DNA from: Prostheceraeus crozeri
Lineage: Eukaryota > Platyhelminthes > Polycladida > Euryleptidae
DNA: 64,000 bases
Assembly (NCBI GenBank): GCA_907163375.1
Contig: CAJQUW010008738.1
Span: 165,001 to 229,000, forward strand
Reading direction: 5' to 3'
Part shown: piece by piece, positions 21,690 to 35,238 of the stretch
Layout: every line of letters starts with the position of its first letter
How positions within the stretch are numbered: the first letter of the stretch is position 1
The notes under the pieces: generated by a model
Databases searched by the model: none
Seen by the model: the letters and a program-made list of their open reading frames with translations, nothing else
Told to the model about the DNA's origin: nothing
Position numbers and translations under genes: made by a program

Positions 21690-23921
21690 ATGTGCTTCTA
21701 AAAGTGGAGTTAGACGATTTCTCAATTGAAAAATTTCTAATTTACTGTAGGCCTACCTGTTGTCTTTCCCATAATGTGTCGATTCTATAAGTCACAGAAG
21801 TATGTTCTCTCAATTGTTGTGTAGTCGAAACAATTGATTTGTTTTGGTTGAGATTACCACGCTTTTACTAGCTAGACTACTGACCGGATAGATATCTATG
21901 CTATCATGGCGATGACTATGAAAGTCTTCTAAAGTTCGCGGAGCATGAAGTTCCATTCTTCAATTAATCAAGAGTTGACAATATTTACGCATCACCTATA
22001 CTGATTTCCTTACACAAGCACCTCCATATACCAACTCTCCCCACCCCCTCTGCCAACTCATCCAACCTGATTACGACTAAAAGAAGTTAAGTATATGGAT
22101 TTTATTGACCATTTATGAACGAGGCTTCGATGAATGGTTAAGTGCTGGGAGTGACGCAAAGTGGTCACTATACGGACACATTACTTTCCTTTATTAAGCA
22201 GTGACAGCGTTTTTATAAAACATGCCAAGTCACCGCAGTCTCCCCTATATCATAAAGATTGCAGAGTGCCATGGACAAGTCTGTGGACATTTCTCTTAAT
22301 AGCATACATACTACACTGCAGTCGCTTGAGAATGGCCTACGATGTAGGCCGAAAGATCCCGCGCTAGAAAAGAAACGTTTTCTATGTCAATGAATGAGGG
22401 AAACCTCTACTTGACATAAAGTTTAATTCAATTTCTCTGTTTCGAAGAATGGATATTTACAGCAAAAGCGATCAACTTGCATGTAAATGTACAATATACA
22501 GTATAATAGTTGGTTAAATAAATAACTATCCGTGTATCTGGCACCGGATAGACAGCTATTCGGTTCAACCCCATTTGTGACTAGATGGAATTGTCCACAC
22601 ATTAGTAAATCACACATTGGAATGTATTGTGTAGGTCTGTTGTTTCGTTTCTCTGAAACAAAATTTAGCAGCATAAGACTGATTTTGAAATGTCTTTTGT
22701 CTTTTATATTTTACCTAACATTCTGAGAATAAGTGTAAATGTCCATCAGTCGAGGCACCTCAATCAATTCCAAAATAAAAGCAAAATCTCACCCTCAATA
22801 GCTGTAAAATTTTTTACATGAATCTGTGTTACTTTCTGATGATTTTTAAAAAGAGGATTGCAGTAATTTATTGGAAGTAAAGAATTTTTTTAAGAAGGAG
22901 ACTTTCAAAATAAAATATTCTTTGAGAAATAGCTGTTGCATTCGCTGATAGCACAACAGATTGTATAGCTTCATAATGTAGAACATATTTATGGTCCGAT
23001 TTTTTATTGAATATTTTCATTCAATGACATTTCAAGTGACTTTTTTTAAGGCTATTTGCCTGTCGTTCTTCAACCGTCTTGTGCAATGCGCATGCACATT
23101 GATGACAGCCTACAACTTCGAGTGTTAATTTGATGGCATATGGATCAACACTTCCCCGAGTGACTGATCCATGACTTCTTCCTCTTTTTAGAAGTATAGA
23201 AGTTTTATATATTTTATAGTCATAATTAGCTTTTGAGTCTTATACTCCTTTCTATTAGCTGGCTCCTTTTCATTTAATGTATACCTAGTTTACTCAACGT
23301 GTTATAGATCATGTGAATAGGCATAGGGCCGAGGCTCTAACGAGCTCACCAGTTGCATGCGCATCTACAGCAAAGCTGAAAGTAACTCTTTTCCCTTTTT
23401 GGTAGTTGAGTTGACAATACTTCCATGTGATTTGTATTCGATAAATATAGTATCTAAATGAAAATGAATTTACTGAATATTTAAAGACATTCGAAGACAC
23501 AAGTGCGTAATATTTCATATTCTATTGAAGACTAAGTATCAAATCAATGGTCGGAAGTCTATTTAGGTTTGTAAACAGCAGAAGTTATGATAGCGTATCA
23601 CAGCTGAAAAAACGTGAGGCATTGTGTTTAAAACAAAAAAACTTGTTTCTAGTTTAATTCATAAAAAGCACATTTTTTGCTCAACATTGAATGCTGCTAA
23701 GGAACACCATATGCGGCCCAGCCCTGAGCCTGTGTCAGGTCAGATAATCCTATGATTCACATGTTGAATAGGACAAGTCGTCTTTTTTGGCTTTTTTATG
23801 AAGAGCTGAAAGATTGTCAATAATTGGTAAATTGGCCTACTACATATTTAAGACCTGTTAAGTTTTTTTTAAAAGTTGTACAGCTCGTATTCTGTTGTTA
23901 TATGAATAATTGTCATTTCAG
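21690..23921. other. Upstream region of PSMC5 (probable 5' intron or promoter)
   Basis: No exon could be recognised. The sequence immediately before PSMC5 (TTTCAG at 23916-23921, after a T-rich tract at about 23862-23873) looks like a 3' splice site, so an untranslated or very short coding first exon probably lies in or beyond this stretch. No CpG-rich promoter is apparent. TAGGCCTA occurs at 21748-21755. Confidence 0.4.
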
Positions 23922-23933
23922 GAAATCGATTCA

Positions 23934-24851
23934 ATGCCACGTGGCTCAAAATTACCACGTGAGCCTGCTCGCAAGATGAAAGTTGAAGCAATGGAGGTTG
24001 AATCAGAACCTACGATCATTAAAGAGACAACTGATGGCATAAAGAATTACTACGTCAGCAAAATTGAAGAGCTTCAGCTAAGTGTGACTGAAAAGCAACA
24101 AAATTTAAGGCGTTTGGAAGCTCAACGAAATGAACTTAACGCTAAAGTTCGAATGTTGAGAGAGGAACTTCAGTTGTTGCATGAGCAAGGCTCGTATGTA
24201 GGTGAGGTTATAAAACCGATGGATAAGAAGAAAGTGCTGGTAAAGGTTCATCCCGAAGGAAAATTCGTTGTTGATCTTGACAAAAATATTGATATGTCTC
24301 AGATCACTCCTAACTGTCGTGTTGCTTTGAGGAACGACAGTTATACTCTACACAAAATATTACCAAGTAAAGTAGATCCTCTAGTGTCCCTCATGATGGT
24401 TGAGAAAGTTCCCGATTCCACGTACGAAATGATTGGAGGTTTGGATAAGCAAATTAAAGAAATTAAAGAAGTTATTGAACTTCCAGTGAAACACCCTGAG
24501 TTATTCGAATCCTTAGGAATTGCTCAACCGAAAGGTGTTCTGCTTTATGGACCTCCTGGCACTGGTAAAACGTTGCTTGCCCGAGCTGTTGCCCATCACA
24601 CAGAGTGCACATTCATTCGCGTAAGTGGCTCTGAATTAGTTCAGAAATTCATTGGTGAAGGTGCCCGGATGGTTCGTGAATTGTTTGTGATGGCAAGAGA
24701 GCATGCGCCGTCAATTATATTCATGGACGAAGTTGATTCCATCGGATCTACACGGCTAGAATCAGGATCTGGTGGTGACAGTGAAGTGCAGAGGACGATG
24801 TTGGAGTTACTGAATCAGCTCGATGGTTTCGAACCCAAGCAAAACATCAAG
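23934..24851 (+). CDS. PSMC5 / Rpt6, 26S proteasome AAA-ATPase subunit, large 5' coding exon
   Basis: This exon encodes residues 1-306 of a predicted 422-residue Rpt6. Rpt6 is one of six AAA ATPases in the base of the 19S regulatory particle, which unfolds ubiquitinated proteins and feeds them into the 20S core. Visible features: a non-conserved N-terminus of about 35 residues, the coiled coil (KIEELQL...[15 protein letters not shown]), the OB domain (GSYVGEV...[10 protein letters not shown]), Walker A GPPGTGKT at about 206-213, the pore-loop region after [17 protein letters not shown], and Walker B IIFMDE at about 261-266. The family is near-invariant and the match is unambiguous. The first in-frame ATG is at 23934. 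An in-frame TAA lies at 23907 and a 3' splice site at 23921, so an upstream exon may add a few codons. The exon ends after NIK, in phase 0, at the donor GTAAGT (24852). Confidence 0.95.
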
Positions 24852-25966
24852 GTAAGTCGGTTCAGAAGTCAATGTCATCTTCACTGTGTCCGTGAGCTAC
24901 CTATCACAAGTATAGTGGTTATATCGATGTCGTAGGAACCTTTCGAAGCACACATGCTAACGCACTGATGAGTTATGATGTTAGATTAGAAGTTTTAGCA
25001 TTATTAATTAAGTCGCCCGATAAGTTTGTTGTTCGCTCGCTGTAACTTTGAATTCAGTTGCTACAGACTGTTATCTCAGACTAATTTAATATTCATTTCT
25101 TTCGAAACTTTCTTGCGCTTTTCTGATGGAGACAATGCATAGAATATCTGCTACTTTTCATATCGTCGCTTTTATCACTTACGTATTTTCAATGTTTTTG
25201 TAGGCTATACATTCTCAAGCAGACTATTAGACGTATCTTAAGGGCCAAAGATGAGTGTTCTGTACTCGAGAATCCCAATTACAGCCAGATAAACTGCCTG
25301 TATACAGCTTTTGACGGTTGTCTATTATATCCTAGCTAACGAATGTCAACCTAGCTAGTCAAAAATTGCGTAAATAAGATAACACAGTATTTTCGTCCTG
25401 ACATCTAAGCCAAGCACCCGATTAGTTCCTTTTCTTAGTTCTACGACCCTTCGAGAATAATATTTCAATGTTGTATCGAAGACGTAGGCCATGGTTGCCA
25501 CTTGGTCTCTGCATTAACAGAATATTCTGTAAATGGTTAGCATTTCTTACTGAAGTATTATTTTTTACTCTGCAGTTATTTTCAGTTAGTATGGAAATGT
25601 GCGATGTACATATACATTGCGCATATATGGGTCTGCTAGTAACAATTTTGCCAACAATTGAACCAAATAGGTCATTGTGCTTCGTTGACGCCCAAATCGC
25701 ATCGCAGAAGATATTTCACGATAACACACCGGAAATATATTCAAAAGTCTAATGATTGACTGAAGATACTTCTTTTAAGAACAATGCATCGTAACCAATC
25801 GATGACGTAAGTATGGAGTAAAATAATGCTTTAGTACTCAGGATAAGCATGGGAAAAGTCTGGAACCATTCCCACTGCATGTAAAACTCTCAGAAAATAT
25901 TGCATGTATTCCATGCGGATTCATTCTCTATTGTGTAAGTAGCTTTATTTTTGTCCATGTCTGTCT

Positions 25967-26607
25967 TGAATATTCCGGATTGTACGAAAACGTCGCATGT
26001 CCGTTTTCGTCGTAATAGGATTCCGATTTGGTCGCAGTTGATCTATGTTACTTCTATAAAAGTCGTCATAGCCACCCTTTAGCTTCAGTATGGCTTTCTA
26101 TGTGTTAATTGATCTTTGTCCTCCAGCAAATATCTATGTGAAGCTTGTCGTCAGACATCACAGAAACTTCTTATCAATTTATACTTTACGGAATCACATT
26201 ATTGAAAATAAAGGAGATATACATAATATACAAGAAAGTTAAAACCAACATCCTTCAATAGATTAGTAACCAATGGTGATATAGTGATTTTGATTTACAT
26301 CATACATATACATCGATTTTGACAATTTTTGGAAGCATGAATTCAACAGGCTAATAAATATTCAGAAAATCCTTGATAATAACTACACGCATAATATTTT
26401 GACAGTCACTGACAATAACCGAACGTCTCGGACTAGTTAAGGATATAGGTTTTCGCACGAACCAGACGTCCTGGACTAGTTTTAAGAAATTAGTACTATG
26501 CAACGTTTGTACACTTACCCACTTGATCCGACGAATTCGGATGCGACGAATTCGGAAGTGCGACCAAAACGGAACTGCGACGTTTTGGTATAAATCCGAA
26601 TATTCCA
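25967..26607. mobile_element. TIR element in PSMC5 intron, about 640 bp
   Basis: The left end TGAATATTCCGGATTGTACG, continuing with AAAACGTCGCATGTCCG, pairs with the complement of the right end, TGGAATATTCGGATTTATAC, continuing CAAAACGTCGCAGTTCCG. The arms are imperfect but extend at least 45 bp and carry repeated CGTCGCA and GACGAATTCGG blocks. No clear target duplication or coding sequence was found. Superfamily unknown. Confidence 0.5.
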
Positions 26608-26984
26608 AGTGAGAGATTATTGTGATATTATAGCAGTGGGGAAATAATCATGCCGAACTTCAAGTCTCCGATGAGATTTTATGTTGATGGATGGGTTAGC
26701 ATCGCCTTCATTCCTTAATCCTTTGGCGTCTAAGTATACTCGCGATAATGCCTGCGCTACTTTCAAGAATCTGTTTTGTGCTTGGTAATGCAATGCAATG
26801 ATTGATTGTTAAATCGAGTTCATTTCTCAAATGAAGTCAATTTCCTGTTGTTGATAGTTGTCAAATTTACTGATCAGGAAGCTTCCATCTTTCTTTATTA
26901 GAGCGTGTGTTTTGACTGAAGCAAAAACGAGAAAGGATCTATTGTAAGCTAACATAAGCCCACAATCAGACAAAAGTAAATACA

Positions 26985-27260
26985 ATTAAATTATAATTAA
27001 TAAATTAATTAAAAATTAAAAATATTAAAAATATAAAAAATTAAAAATAATTAATAAATTCTTTCAAAAACATTCCAAAAAAACTATTATAATTCTTAAA
27101 AGTCACAAAAAAATGTTTTCTTTCATTTATACTCCTTTTTTAACGTTTCGTTTTAATATTTATTTCATTTAAGAGTTCATCATTTCATTTCTTGAATTTA
27201 ATTTTCATATTTTATTTTATTTTTTTTTTTATCATATTTTATTCATTTGTAATCTTTAAT
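26985..27260. repeat. AT-rich low-complexity tract
   Basis: Dominated by AATTAA, TAAAAAT and T-runs, with almost no G or C. It lies inside the PSMC5 intron. No function is suggested. Confidence 0.6.
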
Positions 27261-29289
27261 AAATTTAATTTTCATCTATGGGTTTAACGTCTAACTTAAA
27301 ACTAAGTTATTTGAGACAACTACAGATGTTTCACATGTTCAGTTTAATCTCCCTTTTGTTATGATTATATATAGATAAACGTTACGTGACGCTGATAGGG
27401 TCCAGATGGGAAAGGCTTAAGTGTCATCACGATGTTTAGATTAAGGTTTAGGATAGCGCCTCGAATTATCCCTCTAGTCACAATTACATAATAACGTTTA
27501 TTAACGATTCTGCTTGAATTATCAAGTCATTAGGACTTCAGACCCTTGTCAGGTAAGCAGACAATTCCAGTCTTGTGAATTATTAATAAGTTTTTTAATA
27601 TCAAGATGCTCGTAATTTGGGTTGGTATTAAGAGGTTTTCTTTGCGGTAATAATTTATTTATGGCTAATTAACTATTTCTTTTTCAACTACCTAAACACG
27701 ATTTTGTGATATTACAAGGAAGGACATGCTCTTGACTTAGGATTTGAAGTCAGTATTGCGTTGAGGAAGAACATTATGTCCCCAGCAGCCTTCTTGGGCA
27801 GTTTAGGGTTAATATAAGATATTTTTCAATATTCAAAGATACCCTTCAAGCCGATGCTTGAGTGAGCGCAATATCTACAAATAGAGCGCAGCATGCGTTA
27901 CAAGCATGATTACAAATTAGAATAACATAGACTACTTACAAAATTGTCATACTGTCTTTGAGTCGTGTCGTCTTTTTAGAACATTAGGAAAGGATGACGA
28001 GGTTAAAAAGGATGTAGATTTTGATGATATGGAGATGTCAATTGTATATTGCTGCAATATTGGGCAGAATATTGCTGCAATATCCTTCTTTCTGTTGCAT
28101 CGTGCTTCCATCAGCGCCATGCGATTCGACACGTAAGAAAGATTTTAGCTGGCTCCTCTGAATCCGAATTTCTCCATCCACATGCATGTCATTTGCTTAT
28201 TATATCGATTTAAGTAGACGTACATTGCTCAGGGTTTGAGCAAAGTTGTGCTCAGTGCTGTAACTACGTGTATTACTGATGTTTAGAATAAAGTTTTCGA
28301 CGAGTGAAGGAATTGTGACATCTTGGAAACCGAGAAATTATTGGCTTTTTTGGAATCCGCCGCCGTAGTGCTGATATTCCGCATTTACCACTGAATGACA
28401 AGATGCCGCTAGCAGCGGAATATCCTTGTGTTTGGTAGCATCCCTATTCAGGAGCATGTAAATATTCAGATAGTCAGATTCTTGCCAATCTACAAACGGA
28501 GATCTTTAATTTTCATTGAAGGAAGCCCAAAAATCAGTAGTTCATCTAAATGCGAAACAGAATTGAATATATTCACTTCAATAAATTTCGCGTATGAGCC
28601 ATTTCTAGTTCTTGGGCTTCCCTCATAAGAAATTAATTGCTCTAGCCCATTATTTTCAGATAAGTTCAATTTTTATGCTGCTATGTTTTGTTGACACCAA
28701 ATTGTAACCACCTACTGCATGCTGCCATCGTTTGACGATCATCGCACAAGTGTAGAATCTCCTTCCACCGCACATGTCTTCTGCCTACCAAAATAGCTGG
28801 TGCAACATATCAGGTGATTTTGCATTGTTAAGGCTACAAAACAGATTATTTGATGTGATAGTGGAAATTGATTATGCTGTGCGCTATTGATATGAAAGCA
28901 TCTGTATTACATCATCCGCTATCACCACCTTTGACAGGTTAGCGCTCCTGAAGAAAGGTACCAATACTGTTTGTACATTGGTTACATCGACACGCTTCAT
29001 ATAATTTTGTCATCACTTGCAACGTGACCTTGCAAATTTGCTATAGTAGCAGTGAGGAGAATTAGAGCAACATTGTCATGTCGCCTCATAGGGCAATAGC
29101 ATTGGTATCAGATGGAACATTCTATGAAGGTTTTAGAATTATTTGGTGGTCCACCTTTTCTGGATGAAAAAATGTGTCATAAGATTGTAGGGTTACTGCA
29201 GTTCTTGGAAAGCCTGGAAAAAGTTTGCTTGTAGCCAAGCATATATGATCTGTGAAATCGAATTCATTTGTAAAAATGCCTGTTGATGA

Positions 29290-30632
29290 AAAAACAAATA
29301 ATAATAATAACTGTATTTGAAGAATTTTCGCATAAGACAAGTTAAAGTTACAGAGAATGCGCTACAAATACAAAGCCCATTTCGGGCTCAAACAAATCTG
29401 TGGATGCATGAAAATAGAACGTTGCACGCATATCTGGGAAATTACCAAATATCACAACGTGAGAAATAGGTAGACACGGTTCTTTTGAAGCTTGCCAATG
29501 AAGTAGCCGAGATTTCGTCGTTTGACAGGGTGTTCCAGTGCTTGATTGTGTTGACAGTAAAGAAATTCTGATAACATCCGTGACGAGTTAACTTAAGGTC
29601 AAGCTTGAACATGTTACCACGGCTGCTGTTGCGCTTTGAAAATTGAAAAAGACTTTCAAAATCAAGATCGGCATACCCATGCAACATCTTGTACATAAAA
29701 ATCAGACGGTAACGGAGTCGACGAGCGCGCAGGCTCATGAGGTTCAACTTCTTTAGACGAACTTTGTATGGTAGGGGACGGAGGTTTGGGAAGAAATACG
29801 TGAATCTTTTCTGGACTTTCTCAATTTCTTTGTCGATGTATTTGTATTGTGGAAACCATATGACGGATCCGAATTCGAGTATAGAGCGCACATTGCTGGT
29901 ATAAATCTTTGTAAGGACATAATGATCTCTTGTTCTGAAAGCCTTCTTTATAATTCCGAGCATTCTGTTTGCCTTAGCAACAATACTAAGAATGTGCGAT
30001 GTAAAGATATTTCGTTCAACAAGGCGGTTGGAGATTGTATATGGGGAGCATAAATTCTTGTTACCGAAATGAATGACGCAGGTTTTGGAGAGATTTACGT
30101 TCATGAAGTTCTTCGAACACCAGTTGTGAAATCTATCCAAGTCTGCTTGAAGAGATTCAGATGCCCTGGCCTGGTCGATATCGTCGCTACCAAAGGTTAT
30201 CCAGATCTTGATATCGTCGGCGTATTTTTGGATTCTGCATTGTTGAATAGCTTCATCGAGGTCGTTCACAAATAATAAGAATAACACCGGACCTAGCACC
30301 GATCCTTGGATGACGCCACTAGTAATCGGCAGTTCGGATGAGATGGTATCATTAATCTTTACAACTTGTATACGATTGCTCAGGAAATCGACGATGCATT
30401 GAAAAAGTTGACCAAAAGTATGAAAAGTGTTTAATTTACTTAAAGGAAGTTCGTGCGGCACGACGTCGAAAGCTTTACTAAAGTCAACTTGGACCACGTC
30501 TGAACAATTATTCGAGTCGAGATTGTGTAAAAACTGGTCGTAGAAAACTACTCCTGCCGTTTCCACCGATCGCCCAGGCAGAAATCCATGTTGAGACTTG
30601 CGAATTAGACTATAGGAGGATATGTGTGGCTA
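29290..30632 (-). mobile_element. 5'-truncated CR1/Jockey-like LINE, antisense in PSMC5 intron
   Basis: The minus-strand element begins inside the reverse transcriptase and runs through the stop at 29442 into a 3' UTR. The UTR has a short GAGCCCGAAATGGGCTT hairpin (near 29382) and ends in a TTA-type trinucleotide repeat near 29300. Severe 5' truncation and a simple-repeat 3' end are typical of target-primed LINE insertion. Element limits are approximate. Confidence 0.75.
29442..30632 (-). pseudogene. LINE reverse transcriptase, C-terminal half
   Basis: The frame is open for about 395 codons and starts within RT, at QHGFLPGRS (motif 2). It continues with VVQVDFSKAFDVV (the first catalytic Asp), SGVIQGSVLGPVLF, KYADDIKIW (the YADD catalytic pair), LSKTCVIHFG, and the thumb/C-terminal region RSILEFGSVIWFP...VQKRFT typical of CR1/Jockey-group LINEs. 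Catalytic residues present are intact and no stop interrupts the frame. The endonuclease and RT motifs 0-1 are missing because of 5' truncation, so it cannot be a working element on its own. It is transcribed only antisense within the PSMC5 pre-mRNA, if at all. Confidence 0.85.
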
Positions 30633-31012
30633 TAAAAAATAATGTTGTGTGTCTTATAGTCTGTTATCTTATTTTTGACCTGCTAAACGTATGCTACTAC
30701 CAAAGCCTTGGTTGTCATTCAATATGCAGTAAGCTTGCGTAAAATTATTTCCACGTGATGATGTCAAAAAGTATGTTCTGAGGAGTTCAACATCCGAGGC
30801 GCATCGGCTTTGTCTCCATCCACTATCAGTGATAATACTAGAATTGTTTGTGAAGAACGATTTAAAATGTTCTCAACTCAATTCTGGACAAAAAGCTAAT
30901 TTCTGTATCTGAAGTCGACTTAACAGAGAGTGAATATGCCGACTTCATATCGAACTCAAATATCCGGACTTGATCTGTATGTAAAACTCATCAAACACGA
31001 TTTGAAAAGTCT

Positions 31013-31282
31013 ATGGATGATTGTTCTGAGATTATTGATTATTTTGCATTGACAAGCTGCAGTCGAGTCAGTTTCAGTATAAACAAAGACTTACTTCAGG
31101 AAATCATGAGTGAAACACCAGTAATTGCTCAGCGCGTCGTTTACAATGCTTTGAATTATGGTGTCCTCCGAATTCCAGTTACGATGGAAATGGTTAAATC
31201 CGTCCGATATGCCTTAAAACGTCACCAATTCCACTTGATTGGGCGACGTAGGAAAGAGAATAAAGAGAAAGCGGAAAAGTGA
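31013..31282 (+). other. Unassigned 89-codon open frame in PSMC5 intron
   Basis: Begins with an ATG at 31013 and ends in a strongly basic tail (RRRKENKEKAEK). The composition is protein-like, without low complexity, but no family is recognised and no splice sites stand out. It may be a degraded transposon ORF. It is reported only because it is the least repeat-like open frame in the intron. Confidence 0.15.
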
Positions 31283-33205
31283 ACTGGATATCGAATAGCA
31301 ATCCATCGAACATGAAAGTGCAAGGTTACAAGACCATGTTAAGCTTACGAGTAGTGAAGAAAACTACAGTGATTTCAGATGAAACCTTTTGTGCACATTC
31401 TATCACTGTACAAAATGATTGCCATATTGATGTAAAACCTAATTAAGGATTCTATATTCGTGATATGATCCAATTCGCATGACTTTAGTTGACAGACTCC
31501 TATCTACTAAATACTTGAAAATATCACAATATGCTTTGGAATATTCAGATAAGGGAGGTGACGGAGGTCAAAGTTTTAGGCTAATTTATTAGTTGGAACC
31601 ACAGCAGTTAGAGAAATGATTTTATCTGTTGATTTTATCAGCACTATGTTTCAGTTATTCTATGAAACAATCTTGAAATCTACATTAATTTGTCTAAACT
31701 TGAAGCAATCTAGTAATAGAATACAAAATTTAGTTTAATCTATAAATATGATCTGGTGCACTTGCGAATCGCTTAACAAGAAGGAAGAGAAATACCTCCT
31801 AGGAGTTTCCATTTTTGTACCAGCAAATTATATTCGTAATCTACACAGGTTCGTGTATTCGTGGTAGTGTATGGATTTGTGGTGATCATACTCGTAATAA
31901 ATATGTATGTCGTTATAAAGCTTTTATCATACTATGTCGCCATAACGCTATTCTACATCGCTTGATGTAAAAAGTAGTGGGTTCGCTTTCCTAAGTTAAG
32001 GATTCGCTTTTTTAAATTCGAATCGGCTGGGTGGTCTGTGAATGTAATGTTTAAAAAATGTATCAATAAATTTCGTTTGTTGATTGAAGCATTTAAGTTT
32101 GACAAGGTGTTACGCAAACTTTAGTAGCCGAATTTTTTCTTCATTTTTCTTACCAGTTAGACACCGAAACTTCACATATTTTACACTTCTTCGTTACATA
32201 AATATGACATATGTCCTGGTTTTCGAGCGCATATAAATCCGAGACCTAATCAGGAATCTTAGAATTTCTTCGCATGTATGAGTATATCCTGGAAAATGGT
32301 CTTCCAGATTCTGCAGAGACCCTGAATTGATAAACTTGTGCATTGTAATTCATGTTTAGTTGTATAGAAATGATAATTTGCTTAATCAGAAAAGGAATCT
32401 GACAGTAGGAACTTTTTTCCAAAACGTACGTGCACATCCGATGCGATGTAGTTATGCGTGTGCCTTACAATGGAAATGTATCTATACTAAATGTTCGCAT
32501 TCTTAAAAGCGGTTTAGGGTATTGGCTACCCTGAAAGTCAAAGTCAGATATTTTCGATCTATCCAAAAAAGTGCTCCGATGCCAAAACCTTATTGTGCCC
32601 TCATAACATCTAGGAGAGCTGGGGCATTCATGTCAACAGCAGTTAGTCCACTAATTGACTTGATGTGATTTTTTTAGTAACAAATTCTCCAAAGAATCCA
32701 GCTTACCGAAAAGAACATCAGTCTTGAAGACCACTCAATTGACTTTCATACACCATCTGGACGGCAGTTATGGTGCCAATGTGTGAAACTTCTTGTTTAA
32801 TAACTAGAATGGAAATATCAACTATGTTTGATATAAGATTTGGCAAAAGTTGAACATGTACGAATCACACGTCACCAGTTATCACACGTATATTTCTGAA
32901 ATAGATCAGCAGATGTTCAGCGGAACACAAGGAAATGTAGGACACAGAATTCACTTCTTTATCTCTGTCATTATAGATCTAAAATAAGTGAAACCTTTTT
33001 CTGTCCGCTAACCTCTGAGAAAAAATGTCATAAGTATTTCACGTGCTATTTGAATACCACATTTACATCAATAAATGACATATTTGTGAGGAATAGCAAA
33101 ATGGCACTTCAACTCGAACGCTTAATCAGCTAAATTTCTCAGCATCTATGAACAATATTGTACTCAACAACAACAAGTGTTGCAAACGGAATCATGCATC
33201 ACAGC

Positions 33206-34023
33206 TAGGGCTGATTTCATGAAATCACGAGTGCGTGAAATTCACGAATCACGGCCCATTTTTTCGTGAAAGGAGGCCTATTTTACGAAAATTCACGAAA
33301 GTATATTTTACAAATTTTATTACACAAATATGAAATCCGATGATAGTAGAATCTGAAATAGGAATACCCCACAACAAAAAGCCTTGTATTTATGAATAAA
33401 AATACAAATTTTTATAACATTTCATTAAAGTTTTGTGGTGGGAAACTCAGGATTTTGAAAGTAGATGTAACATGAGTTATTGCTCGACGGACGACAAATA
33501 ACCCTCATCGTGCAGTAAGTAGTATCAAAGAATTCATCGCAACATAGATGTTAAAATTTCTTATCGCACTGCAGTGGTATGCCATGCATTCGTTCTATGT
33601 AGACGTCTGCTTCAGGACATGCATGTAGCAATAGAACAATTGACATTTGCAATAGCTAAGTACGGAGCTACTCTAGAGCAATCTTGTGAGATATTTCGAT
33701 AAACAGCAGTATGATAGCGATGAAACAGCGTTCACTTTGAGATCTGCATAATGGAAAAATCGTTACTTGAAGCCATTGAAATGAATCATTATGACGGTGG
33801 TTTTGTTATCAATGGTATTTGTGTTATTTTGAAATGTTCTGTTGTAAAACTCGGTTTAGTTTACGTAGCGTCAGTTCATGAAGGAATACGCTGGCTTTGC
33901 GTTCCCACGGTACTGTTCAGAATTTGACACCGTGCTGAAACTGGGTAATTAGTCTCCGTCGCGCTATCAAGCAATAAGGTAGTTATCGCACTCGTCAAAA
34001 ATTTCGTGAAAGTGTCAGCCCTA
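33206..34023. mobile_element. hAT-like MITE in PSMC5 intron, 818 bp
   Basis: Both ends read TAGGGCTGA inward, a start common among hAT elements, followed on both sides by CACGAAA/TTCACGAA-type and GAGTGCG blocks. The flanks ATCACAGC and ATCAGCTG share ATCA and then differ by a two-base offset, so the 8-bp duplication is only partly preserved. No coding capacity. Confidence 0.5.
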
Positions 34024-34450
34024 ATCAGCTGTAAATGGTAACAGTATTACAACACCGTTATTACTGCAATCACGGCAATAATTGCCCGAAGCATATTTTG
34101 CCGGTAATTACTTCAGTCAATGGTGATAGAACGGGGGCACGCTTTCGCTAGCGGTTAGTGCGTCACCGTGCAGCGAGAATATGACATCAAAAGCCAATAG
34201 TTAGAATTTTGTGATTAAATTTCTTCATTCTATATTTCTATTCATCGATTTCGATGAGCAATGCATCAAAAGGAAGGTCAAAAAGGTCTCGTTCTCTCCT
34301 GTTCTTGATTCCAGGGGTGGGCCGACGTGACAATGTGCGACAATTTTTCGTATCAAAATAAAATGTAGCAATGCGTTTTCATTGTTGGTGTGAAAAAATG
34401 TGACAAATTCACAATCAAAAAATAATTAGACAGAAGTAGCATGACAAATA

Positions 34451-35238
34451 CCGTATTTACTCTATTAAGCGCCGGACCTCTAATACCCGCCCGCCTCTAA
34501 TAAGCGCCGGGTCTGGAGCATATTGAATGTAATAAGCGCCGGGTGTTGTATATTGTACTGACCATCTGTGTTCACAGATGGAAAACAGAGTTTTCATGTC
34601 ACAAAATCTGTCATTCGCTGAGGAGACAAATTAAAGGGATCGTGCTGACCTAATCTCGTCAGCTGGGTTAGATGACTGAACAATGGAATCGTGCATGACG
34701 CTGCCATAGCGCTAGCAGTCTGCCGGTATCTCTATTGTCATTTGCAACGTGTGCACGCTTTTGTAGCTCACTGACATACCGGTTACTCTATTCTAACGCG
34801 TTTTTTGCAAGCTTAATAATAGACTTGTTTGAATCCTTAGTAAATGCTATTTTCTTACTTACCAGCGTCAACGGTAAGTCCTCATTATGCACCGTAGACC
34901 TATTAAGTTCGATAGGAAAATTATGAGTCAAGTAATACCTGTGTCACGTAAGCTTAGGAGGCCTCTAGACATCGTGTAAGAACTTCAGAAATTTCATAGG
35001 TCTAATTCTCTAATTGATATAAGATAGGCCTACCTCAACGGATGAACAGATTCATGAAATTTGATCGTTTTGAAATTTAGTTTCGGCTAACCAATTTCTT
35101 CTTTTTTTTGAATTCTCAATTGAGCTGAAATTAATAGGCGCCGGGCCTCTAATACCCGCCCACCTCCAATAAGCGCCGGGTCTAAAAAATCTTCAATGTA
35201 ATAGGCGCCCCCGGGCGCTTATATTAGAGTAAATACGG
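34451..35238. mobile_element. TA-flanked MITE with AATAAGCGCC repeats, 788 bp
   Basis: The left end CCGTATTTACTCTATTAAGC and the complement of the right end CCGTATTTACTCTAATATAA share a terminal inverted repeat flanked by TA. Inside each end the GC-rich unit AATAAGCGCCGGGTCT or variants (AATAGGCGCC, CTAATACCCGCCC) is repeated several times. TA duplication and palindromic ends suggest a Tc1/mariner-type MITE, but no transposase is present. Confidence 0.6.

Noticed and set aside
23910..23933. PSMC5 translation starting upstream of 23934 (MSFQEIDS)
   Set aside because: The codon at 23910 is TTG and the stretch overlaps a consensus 3' splice site ending at 23921. The first ATG in the exon is at 23934.
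29847..30275. Plus-strand open frames at 29847-30053 and 30069-30275
   Set aside because: Shadows of the minus-strand LINE reverse transcriptase.
34128..34200. Second tRNA-derived SINE head (CGCTAGCGGTTAGTGCGTC)
   Set aside because: An A-box-like stretch is visible but no B box or tail follows; too little to support a feature.
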